From contig CM056742.1 in the NCBI GenBank assembly GCA_029851415.1, forward strand, positions 84,000,748 through 84,064,747: a DNA stretch of 64,000 bases, given 5' to 3'. The DNA is from Eretmocerus hayati (taxonomy: Eukaryota; Arthropoda; Insecta; Hymenoptera; Aphelinidae). This document shows positions 1 to 12,439 of the stretch, in pieces. Below the pieces are notes generated by a model that saw only the letters and a program-made list of their open reading frames with translations, was not told where the DNA came from and made no database searches. Each line of letters opens with the position of its first letter. Position 1 is the first letter of the stretch. Both the position numbers and the translations under genes were made by a program.

Positions 1-2
1 AA

Positions 3-275
3 GGGAATCAGGTGATTGCTCAAATCATGAAGAGATGTAACGAACAAGCAATTGTTGCGATGTCAAGATCCAGAACCAGAAGAAGAGAAGAATTCAGGAA
101 TCCTTCAGAATTCAAAATTACCAATAGCTTGAAGAATGTTGAGCTCCCTGGAGGTTACGGAGATCTTCATGAATTCATCAAATCTTCAAATTTTACTTTG
201 ACTAGCTCAGTGCCAAACAAGTGTTGTTACTTGAAAGATGGGTCCTTGATTTCAATACAATTCATTTGTGAATAG
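3..275 (+). CDS. Partial open frame, unknown protein (3' end only)
   Basis: An open frame runs in from the left edge and stops at 275, about 90 codons. The visible part has a basic arginine-rich stretch near its start and a cysteine pair in its second half (NKCCYLKDG). I do not recognise the family. The sequence just after the stop stays weakly coding-like in other frames, so this may be the tail of a decayed mobile-element protein rather than a host exon. No start codon, promoter or poly(A) signal can be assigned. Confidence 0.25.
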   Translation, partial: GNQVIAQIMKRCNEQAIVAMSRSRTRRREEFRNPSEFKITNSLKNVELPGGYGDLHEFIKSSNFTLTSSVPNKCCYLKDGSLISIQFICE

Positions 276-278
276 ACC

Positions 279-2400
279 AGCACAGGGCAGCAGCTGATTC
301 TCTTCAAAGAGTTTATAGACTATTATTCAATCGAAAATCACCACATTGAATCTAGAGGAATAGGAGTATGTAAGTCAGATTCCTTGAATGAAGATTTTTT
401 CGAATGCTCAGTCGAATTAATCCAGCGAGAAGTGTTTCAAACAAACTTTGGAAATTCTTTCTATTTTTCCCCGATACTCTATCGATTTCTGTCCGAAAAT
501 GCATAGTCACTAAGAAATAATAATTGTGTTATATCCTTTCTTTGTTCTTTCCTATTCCTATCTCGACAAAATAATCCTGTGCCTACCTCTTTATGTGTGG
601 TTCTTCATGATTTTCCCAAGACGGAGTTTTTCTATACTATTCTACTTCTGTTTCGTACATTCCTAGGAACAGCAATTGACAATTGTTCTGTGATTAACAA
701 TTCGCAAAGCTTCTCAATTCGTGCATCAAATGAATATCCACTTGGCAACAGAGCTTTTTCGAGCGTTGAGTTAACCTGTTTGAACCGCGCTACCGTTTCG
801 CGCTCACCGCCATCTTGGTGCTGATGAGCTGGAAGAGCCGCACACGCCAATCACCAGCCCGCCATTTGCCCACATGCAGTTTGGATGCCGGCCGGTTCAC
901 GTTTCTTCAAGTGCATTCCGAAAATCAGCTACCAATTCCTATCGTACGAATTAGACTCCATCAAGGTTTCCCTCCTCAAGTAAGAAAAATGACGTTGATA
1001 ATTTATTCGCGATGTTTACATGGCCGCTCAGTTCGTATTGCGAATCGCGATTTGATTTTAGTGAACCCACGAGGGAACCTAACCTCCTGACCACGTGTCT
1101 TGCATTTTGAAGCAACCGAGGAAATCATTTCATCTGTGTTCTAAATTTTTCCATCGTCTTAAACTTATCCAACTCGTCGAAATATCATGTGATCAATATC
1201 AGTTGAATTCTACAAGCTATTTCTCCTTCCAATGAATTTCAAACAATACGGAGTTGCTCATCGTGAGGTCTAATATCCCAACTCCAGAATAACATTGAAG
1301 AATTTCTCGTTAGCAACGAATGTGAGACCATTACAGAGACGAGGAATATAGGCCAGATCCCCCGAATTTAGAGTGGAAAATCTTCGAATAATGTTACACG
1401 AATAATAACTGAACGCAACTCTCATCAAAGTTGGACATTTCTTCTTTAATAGAACTGAAAAGACAGATTGTTAGATTTGAAAGATCATATTGTGCGAACC
1501 AAGAACAACTTGAAAACATATATGATCAACCATGGAATTCGAATGGAAATCAAGTCTTTGTTTAAATTTATAAGAACATTCCTAGAGTCCAATACACCTC
1601 TCTGGAGCATTTACAAGCCAAACAACGCGAAGCATTACGCTAGTCACCCATGAAGCCCCATCCAGAAGACCCATTGAGAGCCAAATTGTAGAGATATTAT
1701 CAATTTCAAGATACTGATCTCAATTTTCGGCTTCAACCTGGATATTCGCATAACTCCGATAAAAGTCGATCTCGGCTGAAAAAAGCACGTGTCACCTCAT
1801 TTTAGTTGTAGAATTAAATACTCCATCATGGAGGGAATTCAATTTTTCGACCTTTCACCATTGGTCGGTCTCAACTGGTATAATCCAGTTGAAATGTCTG
1901 ATCGACTACTGTGGTACTTTTTCCTCGCTTCGTAAACGTATAATACCGTCAAAGAATTGTTCGACATCTGGACGAACAATATCATCGGATACTATGATTA
2001 TCTGCATTCGAACCCATAGTCAAACGGAGCAATGAATAATTTTGATGCGTAGGCGCCAGTCGGTATAATTCATCATAGGAATAATTCACCGTATTCACGA
2101 GTGTCCAGTGGAAATTGTATGAGCTTAGTTCGGAACACGAAGACAATCACAAAATAACTCACCCGAGCTGCAGGGGTAAGTATTCGCAAAACATAAAAGG
2201 GTCATAACCACATTGAATTTATTCATGCAGACATTCATTCATCTACACAGAGGAGAACGTCTGATTCTCTGTCCGAAACTAAATGTATTCATGGCCTAAA
2301 TCGCAATAGATGAATTTGAATGCAAGAACATGAAAACACACACACTCACTCATCTTACAGAAGTTATTTATACCGCGCACCGCCGATAACGAGTACTGTT
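279..2400. other. Non-coding stretch, nothing recognised
   Basis: No frame here has convincing protein character. Short open frames around 580-1090 lie in both strands at once and look like chance. The DNA is AT-rich with no clear repeat family visible by eye. Confidence 0.4.
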
Positions 2401-2401
2401 G

Positions 2402-2427
2402 ATATATATATATATATATATATATAT
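2402..2427. repeat. (TA)n microsatellite
   Basis: An uninterrupted run of TA dinucleotides, about 12 units. Confidence 0.95.
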
Positions 2428-2514
2428 GTCAAAGCACCAATGCAACGCTGAAAAAACGAGTTGTATATTGCATCCTTCTATACATGAGAATATGTGTAGG
2501 CAACTCTATTTCCG

Positions 2515-4985
2515 TTCCGCCTCTCCAATGACTGAAAATTGAGAAGACTATTACAGACGAAGTAAGAGGGGAGTCTATCATCTCGCGCTCATCAACCAGT
2601 TTTCAATCGTCTTCAACTTCTCCCAAACGCGCAATTACGAAACGAAAGGAAAATGCATATAACGTCATGCCCATGAGAGAGAAAAGGGGGGGGGTCCATG
2701 GAATGCGCGCTCGCTGAATAGTCTGCAGTCTCTGATCAGCACTCTTCGCGGGCGCACGGGGGCGCTGGAAGCCGAACTAAACTCATAGTGGAAACAAAGT
2801 GTCGTCGTGCCCAGTTGTACGCGCGCAGTCACAACCAAAAGCAAAGAATCTGCAGCGGAAGCGGGTAAGTCATAGCTCTTCTACTCATTATTTCTCGATA
2901 TAAATACATAGATCTACCGGTAGTTATATGACACGCACAATCCAGATGATATAAAAACTTTCAAAATCCCTCAAATCATCGGAAAATTTTGTTCGTTCAT
3001 TCTTAGTAGAAATATGATGTTTTTTGCGCGAATCCAGGGAAGAGAATAGAAAAGAATTGAAAATTTGGATTTTCCTTACGAAATTAGTAGGAAATGGAGA
3101 AAATGGGAGATTGGATTTTTTTTGCGATTCCAGGAGAACGACGAGATGGAGAATGAAAAAAATTTTTTTCCGCGATTTTGTAAAAACCAGAATGAAAAAA
3201 TCAATCTTACTTCGAACATTTTTTCTGAAAAGTCATAAAAATATCCCATTGTGGGGCATTGGAAAGTCTCATCTCAGTTGCGAACAATTTTTGTGTGGCT
3301 TCAAGAATACATAAAATCATACAACACACGATACTACAGCAACTGATTTTTTGTTCCCCCTCTCCGATGCCAGCAGAACAAAGGAACGTACAAATGAGGT
3401 GAGAGTCAAGATCCCCACCCCGCGCTCATCAATCGTCCCTCAGTCGGCTTCAACTCCTCTCAGACGCTCAAGTACGTGACAAGAAGAGTACATACGCAAC
3501 AGCGTGCCAGTAGGAGCAGGGTGGGGAGACGCCATATAGTACGCGCTCGCATAATCATCTGCAGTCTCTCATCAGCGTTCTTCGCAGGCGCACGGGCGCG
3601 CTAAGATCCGAAACAACCTCATAGTGGTAACAAAGAGTCGAGGTGCCCAGTTGTACGCGCGCAGCCACAACCAAGAGCAAGGAATCTGCACCGGATGCGG
3701 GTGAGTCGTAGCTCTTCCTATTATTCGTCGATATGAATTTATAAATATACCTGTAGTGATATAATGCGCACAATCCGGACGATATAAATCATTCAATATA
3801 CTTCGAGTTATCGAAGAATTCTATCGCTTTTGTTTATTAACAGTAGGAGAATTTTCGCGCGATTTCAGGGAGAAGAAAAATGAATGATTAAAAGGTGTGA
3901 ATTCTTCCCATGGATTCGAGAAAACGAGAAGAATTGAGAATTGAAACTATTCGCGATCCCGGGAGAACAAAAAAATAGGAAATGCAAAATTTTTTTCTCG
4001 CGATCTCGGGGAAATCAAAATGAAAAAATCAATTCTACTTCGATTTTTTTGTCGAAAATGTCGCAAAAATTTTCCATTATGGAACATTGAATAATCTCAT
4101 CTTAGTTGCAAACAATTTTTGTGTAGCTTTAAGAAGACATAGGATTATTCGAATACGCGATACTATAGCAACCAATTTTTCATTTCCCCTCCCCCCCCCC
4201 TAATGCCAGCAGAACAGGAAGAGCTACAGACAAAATGAGAGGCCAAACCCCTACCCCGTGTTCATCAATCATCCTTCAGGCGTCTGGGTTTCAGCTCTGC
4301 AGTTTCCCACCAGCTCTCTACGCGGGTGCATAGACGCGCCGGAAACCCAAGCAACATCGTAGTGGAGACGAAGTATCGAGGCGCCCAGTTGTACGCGCGC
4401 AGTCACTACCAAGAGCAAGGAATCCGCAGCGGAAATGGGTGAGTCATAGCTCTTCTACTCATGATGCCTCATTATGAATTAATTGATATAGTGGTAGTTA
4501 TATGAGTCTCTAAATCGGTGTACACACGATTCAGATATATCAAAACCTTCTATATTCCTTGAATCATCGAAGAACTTCTTCAGTATGATTACTCGCGGTA
4601 CAAAGAATTTCTGATCTTACTGCCTTTGACAAGATCAATAAATCGATATTGAGGATGTCAAGAGTTTCTGCGCAATACCAGGAATGAAAAAACAGAAAAG
4701 ATGGAAGTTTTAAATTTTTTCCACGAAATCGGTAGAGAGAATGGAGGAATGAGTTTCTTTCGCAAACTCGAAAAAACGAAGAGAAAAGAGATAGGAGAAC
4801 GAAGAAAAGTTTTCCCGTGATTCCGGGTAGAAAAAAATTTTTCTTCAAACATTCCTTCCAAAAAGACACAAAAATATCCGATTCTGAGGTATCAAAGATC
4901 GTCATTCCAATTGAGAATGATTTTTGTAGAATTTCAAGAGTACATAAATACATTCAAAATCACGATGCTACAGCAACCATAAAAC
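2515..4985 (+). repeat. Three diverged tandem units of about 0.8 kb, each ending a putative first exon
   Basis: Three copies follow each other in the same direction (about 2515-3345, 3346-4181, 4182-4985). Each has a CT-rich start, a GC-rich block with a shared core (CCCAGTTGTACGCGCGCAG) and then a conserved splice donor: GTAAGT at 2865, GTGAGT at 3701 and GTGAGT at 4439. The AT-rich downstream parts also align, with a shared block near 3240-3310, 4065-4150 and 4865-4950. The third copy has lost part of its 5' half. The layout suggests a repeatedly duplicated promoter plus non-coding first exon. This is inference; no transcript evidence is available. Confidence 0.6.
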
Positions 4986-5007
4986 CCCTCGTTTGATGCA
5001 ATTGAAT

Positions 5008-5184
5008 TATAATTTACAGTATCTCAAGAAGTTCTTTTCCGAAAAGATAGAGCAGGATCACGCCTCAGTAAAATCAAAATCAGTGCATATATATGATGAA
5101 GATAAGAAATTGAGAAAGCGAACCAAATCCACACCACAGAAAAAGCAGGACAAACGCCACTCGATACAGAAACATCAATTGAGG
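5008..5184 (+). CDS. Putative internal exon, lysine-rich, unknown gene
   Basis: A possible acceptor (TTTACAG) at 5001-5007 is followed by an open frame of about 59 codons very rich in Lys, Ser, Gln and His, ending at a good donor (TTGAG/GTGAGT) at 5185. It lies downstream of the three repeated donor units, so those units could be alternative first exons splicing to it. The protein is not recognised and the low-complexity basic content carries little functional information. Confidence 0.35.
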
Positions 5185-5189
5185 TGAGT

Positions 5190-6026
5190 GAAACTCCAGA
5201 ATTTTCTCAGTTCAAATGGATAGATACAAGTATTACCATTCGCGCTTCATTAAAATTTCTCGATCGCATTCAAAATTTTTCCCATGAACATCAATGAAAT
5301 AATCATCAATAATGAAAAATTGGAGAATGGTTACAATTCAATTCACTCAACCTCATGAACTTTCAAATAACATGTAGTTCACCTTCCACAATAAAAACTA
5401 ATCTCAATTTTCTAGATGAAGAAAAATCGAACTGACAATCCTCAAATGGAACACCATTCGATTCGGGACTGAAGATATGTAATATAATTATGATCCATAC
5501 ATCGAAAATCACATGTAATCAAATTTTCAAACTTCCATATACATTAACTTTTACATGTTATCCGTATGCATTTATATCCATCATCTCTTGATATTGTACT
5601 TAGATGATAATTTATTGATGATTGATCCATCTCTGACTTTGATGACCGATTCATTACATCTTGTATGAATTGATTCTGTAAATCCCCCAAATATAAGAAT
5701 TGAATAGTTCCCTCACCCCCTCCTGACGATCCCACCATCTTCCCTAGCGTTGTTTTACTCATATGAATTCACTGATACTCAGCAAAGATTGTGTTGAATT
5801 ATCGAAGAAGAATCGGAGTACGCAATAACAGGAATCGAGGTTAGTGGACTATTTTTCAACAATAATATATAAGACAAATCGGAATCATCGAACTGATTCC
5901 AATGAATTGAATATTAATGGAAACCATGAGGTTCCCATGAAATAGATTCTGATTGACTCCCCGAAAACTGGATCGTTTTTGTTGAGAAAGCTCAGCAGAA
6001 TCGAGTAATGTTGATTCAGATTCTGA
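5190..6026. other. Non-coding AT-rich stretch
   Basis: No coding frame or recognisable element is seen. It precedes the 178 bp direct repeat that borders the foldback element. Confidence 0.4.
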
Positions 6027-6204
6027 ATATATGGCGCATTTATGTTCGATATTCATCCCCCGTGAACTCATCTACATCCGATTAGGTTCAGAAAGTTTCG
6101 AGAACTTTCAATTATACCATCAATTACAATTCCGCAACAGTTGACGGGATTTCATATCCTTTCACAGTTCTTATCAAATCATATACAAGAACATCATATT
6201 TGCT
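6027..6204 (+). repeat. 178 bp direct repeat, left copy
   Basis: It begins ATATATGGCGCATTTATG and ends at TTTGCT, immediately before the left end of the foldback element. It aligns without gaps, and with only a few mismatches, to 8716-8893. Confidence 0.9.
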
Positions 6205-8715
6205 CGTATGACCAATCTAAGGTGAACACTCCTGGGCATTTCTCATCTTTGCAAGGTACAAATTGGATCGAAGTTGATTCTTACATGGTTCGACCTTCTG
6301 CCTCGGATGTTACAGTGAACAAATCGAGAAAATGGAAGATTCGATGCGAACGGGAACATTTTTTCCAAAATTTCAAAAAAAAAAAATAGTATTGCGATAC
6401 GGCATTGTGTAGCTCATCAAATTTGGAGTCCGAAATGACTTGTCCAATGATTTTTTTCATTGCTCAATTTTCCAGGAAAATTGATGGAAAATTGCTCATT
6501 TTGAATTTGCCACCACAATTGTCGTAGAGGTTAGTTGCACCACATGTTGGGTAATGCTATTGTTTTGGTGTGATGCCACGGGCTTTTGTCATTGTTATTG
6601 TTTTATCTATGATCACGAATGTTGTTTTGTAGGTTATGCAGCCACGGCATCCACAATAGAAACTCGTGGCCGAGTGGGAATGTCAATTGACTAAACTTTG
6701 AATGATGTTAGAAGCATCGAGCATGTACTCTTGTACCTTTTAGTACAAGAGTTCAACAACGTGTAAAAAACTGTGTAGCAGTCATGCGATCAAAATTCTC
6801 CAATACGGTTCGAATTTTAAACAATCCTGCATTCGAACCTCTTGGACAATAGTAGAGCCTAACAGATTCAGGTAGTGGTTTTCAATTTTGTGCACTTTGT
6901 CGCCCAAGTTCTGAATACTAAGTTTGGGAAAAGTTTGTACCAAAGATGAGAACAATCTATCGGTACAAGTTATTAGAACGATATCTCGTAGCTGGGAAAA
7001 TGAAGAGAATCTTAAAAATTGTGGCTTCTCCACGAGATCAAAACCTTGTAAAGTGGGTGGAATTTTCGGAAATTACAAACGCGAACCCACAAGAGAATGG
7101 TAATGCCAAGCAGATTTAGATACTGCCTTCTAGTTCTGAGTATTTTCTCAACGAGAATCTGAACACGGAGTTTGAAAAGAGTTCGCATCGTAGGTAGACA
7201 GATCTCATAATAGGGACGTGGATGAATACACAAAGAATTGTGGCTTCGACCGTTCAGTTGAGAGATCAAAGTTCTCAAAAATGGTCAAAGTTTTGGAAAA
7301 TTCTGAACACGAACCTCTCAGACGTTGGTGATACCAGGCAGATTCGAGCTTTACTCTCCAAGTTTAGAAGTTCTGTCTACTAAAATCTTATTCAAAAATT
7401 TGGAGCGTCAAAGGTGGATTATAAACTCAAATTGAAGCGGTATGCAGCAGCTGGGGAGTAGAAAAATGTTTGAAAAAAATTGTGGCTTCCGAAACTCACC
7501 TAGGGATCAAAATCCTGGAAGAGTGGGTGTGATTTGTATGAATTTTAAACGTGAACTCAATAGAAAACGGTAACACGGAGCAGATTCGAGTTCTGCTTTC
7601 TTATCATAAGGGTTTTGTAAGCTGAAATTTGACTACAAAGTTTGAAGAAAGTTGGCATCAACGGTAGACTATAAACACGAGTTGAATCATTACTCCCATA
7701 ACTGGGGAGTATAGAAATGTTTGCAAAAGTTGTGGCTTTGACTGCCTTACCTATAGGATCAAAATTCTAAAGAATAGGTGGAGTTCGTGTGAATTTCAAT
7801 CGTGAACCTGGAGAAGATTGGTGATATCAATCAGAGTCGTGTTTTGTATTTTGATTACAGAAGTTATGTCCGCTAAAATCTGACTACAACGTCAAAGGCA
7901 CGATTTTATAGATTTTTCTTGTTTTTCCAGCTATGAGATACCGTTCCAACAACTCCTATCCATCATCTGTTTACCGCCTACGGTACAAACGTTTCCCAAA
8001 TTTTGTAGTCAGGATTTGGGCTATGAAGTGTACAAAATTGATAACTACTACCTGGATCGGTTAGGCACTACTATTGTGCAAGAGGTTCGAATGCAGGATT
8101 GTTTAAAATTCGAACCGTATTGGAGAATTTTGATCACATGACTACTGCACAGTTTTTTACGCGTTGTTGAACTCTTGTATTAGAAGGTTTAAGAGTACAT
8201 GCTCGATGCTCCTAATATCTTTCAAAGTTTAGTTGATTGACATTCGCACTCGGTCACGAGTTTCTACTGTGGATGCCGTGGCTGCTTAACCTACAAAACA
8301 ACATTCGTGATCATAGATTAAACACTAAACAATAACAGAAGCCCGTGGCATTACACCAAAACAATAGCATTACTCAACACGTGGTACAACTAACCTCGAC
8401 GACAATTGTGGTGGCAAATTCAAAATGAGCAATTTTCCATCAATTTTCCTGGAAAATTGAGCAATGAAAAAAATCATTGGACAAGTCATTTCGGATTCCA
8501 AATTTGATGAGCTACACAATGCCGTATCGCAATATTATTTTTTTTAATATTTTGGAAAAAATTTTCCCGTTCGCATCGAATTTTCCATTTTCTCGATTTG
8601 TTCACTTCACCATCCGAGGCAGAAGGTTGAACCATGTAAGAATCAACTTCGATCCAATTTGTACCTTGCAATCACAAGAATTGCCAAGGGGTGTCCACCT
8701 TAGATTGGTCATACG
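6205..8715. mobile_element. Foldback-type element with about 0.8 kb terminal inverted repeats
   Basis: The left arm (about 6205-7013) is the reverse complement of the right arm (about 7912-8715), roughly 85-90% identical by eye. Both ends start CGTATGACCAATCTAAGGTG. No transposase frame is visible, so the element is non-autonomous. Its core is made of diverged tandem units. It lies exactly between two 178 bp direct repeats. The family cannot be named from the ends alone. Confidence 0.8.
6790..7912 (+). repeat. Tandem array of about 220-250 bp diverged units inside the foldback element
   Basis: The anchor TTGTGGCTT recurs at about 7017, 7240, 7477 and 7729. Each time it is followed by a GATCAAA-like block, a 'GAACCT..AGA' block and an 'AGCTGGG' block. 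Further diverged copies form the inner parts of both arms, the right one inverted. Confidence 0.7.
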
Positions 8716-8893
8716 ATATATGGCGCATTTATGTTCAATATTCATCCCCCGTAAACTCATCTACATCCGATTAGGTTCAGAAAGTTTCGAGAACTTTCAA
8801 TAATACCATCAATTACAATTCCGCAACAGTTGACGGAATTTCATATCCTTTCACAGTTTTTATCAAATCATATACAAGAATATCATATTTGCT
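8716..8893 (+). repeat. 178 bp direct repeat, right copy
   Basis: Ungapped partner of 6027-6204, starting on the base after the right end of the foldback element. Confidence 0.9.
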
Positions 8894-9034
8894 TAAAATA
8901 TTCACTTGAAAATCAATCAAGATATTCCAGAGAATCAGTTTTTACACCACCTCAATTTCATTCAATACATTTAACACCCCTAGATTCAACCGAATACGAT
9001 TACGAGTTTGACTCTCATAGGAACATCAGAACGC

Positions 9035-9215
9035 TACACTGACACAGCTCACACGGATCATATCGTTGGATTTCCTCTGTTCTGAGCAGCGATTTTTTCG
9101 CCCGATATTGGACTACCAAATAGCGTATCAGACTCATCTAAACATGTCTATCTCTATTCTTGTGATGATGAGCTTCACTCAGTACTCGAAAAGCATACAC
9201 AACAAATCCCAACAA
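9035..9215 (+). repeat. Direct repeat of about 180 bp, copy A
   Basis: It aligns with about 9900-10078, sharing the block CACAGCTCACACGGATCAT and a long 3' match through the 'CACTCAGTACTCGAAA' motif. Weaker similarity continues downstream (9290 versus 10160), so the true duplication unit is about 0.87 kb. Confidence 0.8.
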
Positions 9216-9899
9216 ATTCAACTTCATGAACTCATGATAAAAATGTCAATTGGAGCGAAATCATACAAATCAATCTAGGGCAGTAGAATTAATCCATCCA
9301 ACTACATTAAGGTGATGAGATAAAATTGAAAATTCTCGGAACATGATTAGACGACTAAGAAACAATGACTGCCAAATACGTGTCAGGAATTTTTCACAGA
9401 GCGTCTTGAATCCCACTCTCAGGCTATCTTCCCCCACCTGATTCTCATACGATTAGGACAGGATTCAATATTGAGAACTTCCAAGCTGATCATCATCAGT
9501 AGAATTTCGTGACTACTTACAGTATCATTAAACTCATTATCGTCCATGTTCTACTAACTATACTAACTATTATTCAATTCATCGTTCGACATTGTTAACA
9601 AGATCAAAAGTGATCATGTGAAATTGACCATGGCAAAATTAAATTCAATCATTTTTTATTTGATACTCATAATTTCAAATCAGTTCATTTAATCTATTTC
9701 CAAACACCATAACAACAGAACATGAACCCATCAGAAAAATAATAACTCTGAGTGCAATCGAATTCAACTACGAGTTGCAACATCAAAGCATGATGCCTTG
9801 GCTCACATAAAGATCGAGACTCTCATCTCTGAGTGCGACAGATTGCGAATGTATGTTGCCGAGCTACTGTAGATGTAGACAGAGCGTATCTCAAAAAAC

Positions 9900-10078
9900 A
9901 TGAGAACACCACACTGACACAGCTCACACGGATCATGTCGTTGGATTTCCTCTGTTCTGAGCAGCGATTTTTCGGTCCGATATTGGACAACCAAATAGCG
10001 TATCAGACTCATCTGAACATGTCTCCCTCGATTCTCGTTATGGTGAGCTTCACTCAGTACTCGAAATTCACACAAAAC
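9900..10078 (+). repeat. Direct repeat of about 180 bp, copy B
   Basis: Partner of 9035-9215. No protein frame is conserved between the two copies. Confidence 0.8.
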
Positions 10079-10369
10079 CTGACCTAACACAATCAACACT
10101 AAAAACTCATACTGGGGATGACAATCGAATCAAAATCATGCGAGTTTATTTAAAATAAAAAACTCAATTCATTCAACTACGTTACAGTGATGATATAGCA
10201 TTGAAAGTCCTCGATGAATGGTTTGATGAATAGAATTTCAGTTTTTATACTTCTCCAACGATTTAGATCATATTTCGATAATTTGTCCACCACCGGAACT
10301 TCGCAAGAAATCCAGAAATATGAATAGAAAATTCGAAGAATCGCAAATTCATGAGCCTTCTAAACATAT

Positions 10370-10740
10370 GCTCAAACACACACACACACATACATACAAA
10401 CTCGACTCTATATCCTCGAGCCGTTTCCCACACGCAGTAAAGACGTCAATATATACGATATATGTTGGTGCGGTAAGGAGGATACATAATGTATCTCGTG
10501 TACTGGGCTGCCTCACAAAAGAGGATTCTACTCATACTCACAAACACAAGACACAAAAGTAGAAACACACACACATAAACACAAATCCATCTCCTCGAGC
10601 CGGTGACAGCACGCCGTAAAATGTGAATATATTCATTGTATTCGTCTAGTAAGTGTACGTGTATTGGACTCCCTCACAAAAGAGGATACCATGAACTAAC
10701 ACACACACACACACACACACACACACCAACCCACCGACCA
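10370..10740. repeat. (CA)n-rich microsatellite tract
   Basis: Several CA runs (about 10375-10395, 10565-10580, 10700-10727) are embedded in two related segments that share 'TCCTCGAGCCG' and 'CTCACAAAAGAGGAT'. This indicates a local duplication of about 200 bp. Confidence 0.75.
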
Positions 10741-11025
10741 ACCAACCCACCTTCCCATCCACCAACTCATCAGTAGATGTATATACGCACAATAGAAAAA
10801 AATCTAGGGACATTTGTAACGTGAGGTTGGCAACCCTGATTTCGATTTTATGTTGGCAAGCCTGATATAGGGATTTTGCGGGGGGAGGGGACCCTCCTTA
10901 TCCCTTGATTGTTATAATACATCAATTTTTTACATAGGTCTATATGGGCAATGATAATTTCATCGGCTGTAACTCTGAACAGGAGGCTCATTTGATAGAG
11001 TTACTCTAGACTCTTCATATTCTAG

Positions 11026-11711
11026 ATGGAACCAAACTGTGGAAAAATTTTGGGGATGATTGGCGACCCGGACCCCGTGGTCCTTCCTTGTCAGTTATCA
11101 GGACCTTTGGCCACATCAACCCAGCTATCGCCTCTAGCTGACAGGCTTCTCAGTGCACAATCCATCTTGGATGATCTTGAGAGCCAGGAAGCAGCCAATG
11201 CATCCGTGAATGTACTATCATCAGTTGAGAAGAGCAAGACCACAGCAAAACAGCCAAGTGAGTAACTCTCTCCCATCCTCGAACTCCAGCGTAATCAATA
11301 AACACTATGGTTCTGGTTATTACTTTAGGCATTCACCTTTCTTCAGTTTTCTTTCACATTTTGGAAATGATTATCACATTCTGTAGCTTGCATGACTTAG
11401 AAATTCATCATTACGCTGAAGTGCATTATCTTGATCATTAGCTAAGCAGGAGTTAACTATTCCTTTTTTCTCCACAGAAGTGAAGACTATTCCAAATGCC
11501 AGCCAAACAATTGAATCTCAAGTCCTTGACGAATATAAGACTGCGAAGGCTTTGGCAAGGAAGAATGGGAGTGTAGTGGCCAAAACCGAAGTGGCTAACA
11601 ATTCTTCATCGACAGCCCAATTGGTCTCTCCTCGTATGCCAGCAATCATCAATCAGAAGAACATGATGGATTTATCTGTAACAAATGAACAGCTCGATGA
11701 ACTACACTGCA
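11026..11711 (+). CDS. Two-exon fragment of a host-like gene, unknown function
   Basis: Exon A (11026-11257) opens with ATG directly after a possible acceptor (TATTCTAG), so it may be internal. It ends at donor GTGAGT (11258). Exon B (11478-11711) follows acceptor CTCCACAG and ends at donor GTAAGT (11712). The reading frame continues across the 220 bp intron (phase 1), which is good evidence for a real gene. The protein, about 155 residues here, is Ser/Ala/Leu-rich with a segment resembling an amphipathic helix (PLADRLLSAQSILDDLESQE). No domain is recognised. Further exons should lie downstream, but none could be assigned before the repeats begin. Confidence 0.55.
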
Positions 11712-11759
11712 GTAAGTTCAGTTTTATTCTCCTATTGGAGAAAATCATGTAATGCGCAT

Positions 11760-12060
11760 GATATAAAATCGTGAAGTCACGTTTTCTAGGAATCATGAGT
11801 AATAAACTCGTCAATTCGTGACATGAATCTCAAGGAGTAATATGACATCATGAAACCTTGTCATGAACATTTGTTATGAAGTTTTGTCATGAATTCTCGT
11901 CACGATTTTCCGGATTTTCCGTGGCCTGGGTCATGTCATGTGCACTTGTCATGGGACTTTGTCATGAACTTTTGTCATAAATTTACACATTTTTTACATG
12001 CTTTGAGCCATGTCATGTGACCTTGTCATGATCCTTTGTCACGAATTTACGAAATTTCCA
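11760..12060 (+). repeat. Cluster of TGTCATG(A) motifs
   Basis: About a dozen copies or near-copies of TGTCATG and TTGTCATGAA lie in 300 bp in one orientation, partly arranged as two related segments of about 90 bp (about 11930-11990 and 12005-12055). Confidence 0.7.
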
Positions 12061-12185
12061 AAATTTGTGTCTAGATCGCAACTAAAAAAGCCAGTTGTAT
12101 GGCAAAAAAGTTTATGAATGAGGGTCGACCAAAAAAAAACAAAAAAAAATCATTTCTGACTTTTATATTCATTTTAGGAAATTTC

Positions 12186-12315
12186 GGCCGAGACCGGGGC
12201 GCGAACCTACGCACCGCCAAGCGCTTCAGATTCAAAGTCCGACACCTCACCTTGGGGCCAGCAAGGAAGATTGAGAGAGGAGTAGTTAAAGGCATATTTG
12301 GAGTGCGGGTCGCTA
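12186..12315 (-). mobile_element. tRNA-derived SINE-like copy
   Basis: Read on the minus strand, 12266 to 12186 resembles a tRNA. A D-arm-like TGGCCCCAAGG..GAGG is followed by an anticodon-type stem with loop CTTTGAA, a variable region and a B-box-like GGTTCGCGCCC. The acceptor ends do not pair convincingly, so this is not a working tRNA gene. A second copy in inverted orientation lies 125 bp away. Confidence 0.5.
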
Positions 12316-12439
12316 TAACTATATATATTATATACAGTGAGCGCTTCGTTGCTCATACATACACTCATACATTCATCATATATGATAGCGATGACGATTG
12401 CCGCTCCAAACGGCGCTTACCATGTATAATATTGCTATT

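Noticed and set aside
7017..7912. CRISPR-like array
   Set aside because: Repeat units are 220-250 bp, diverged and without short spacers; they are satellite-like.
12186..12266. Functional tRNA gene
   Set aside because: Acceptor and T-stem pairing is poor and a related copy is truncated nearby; a SINE-like origin fits better.
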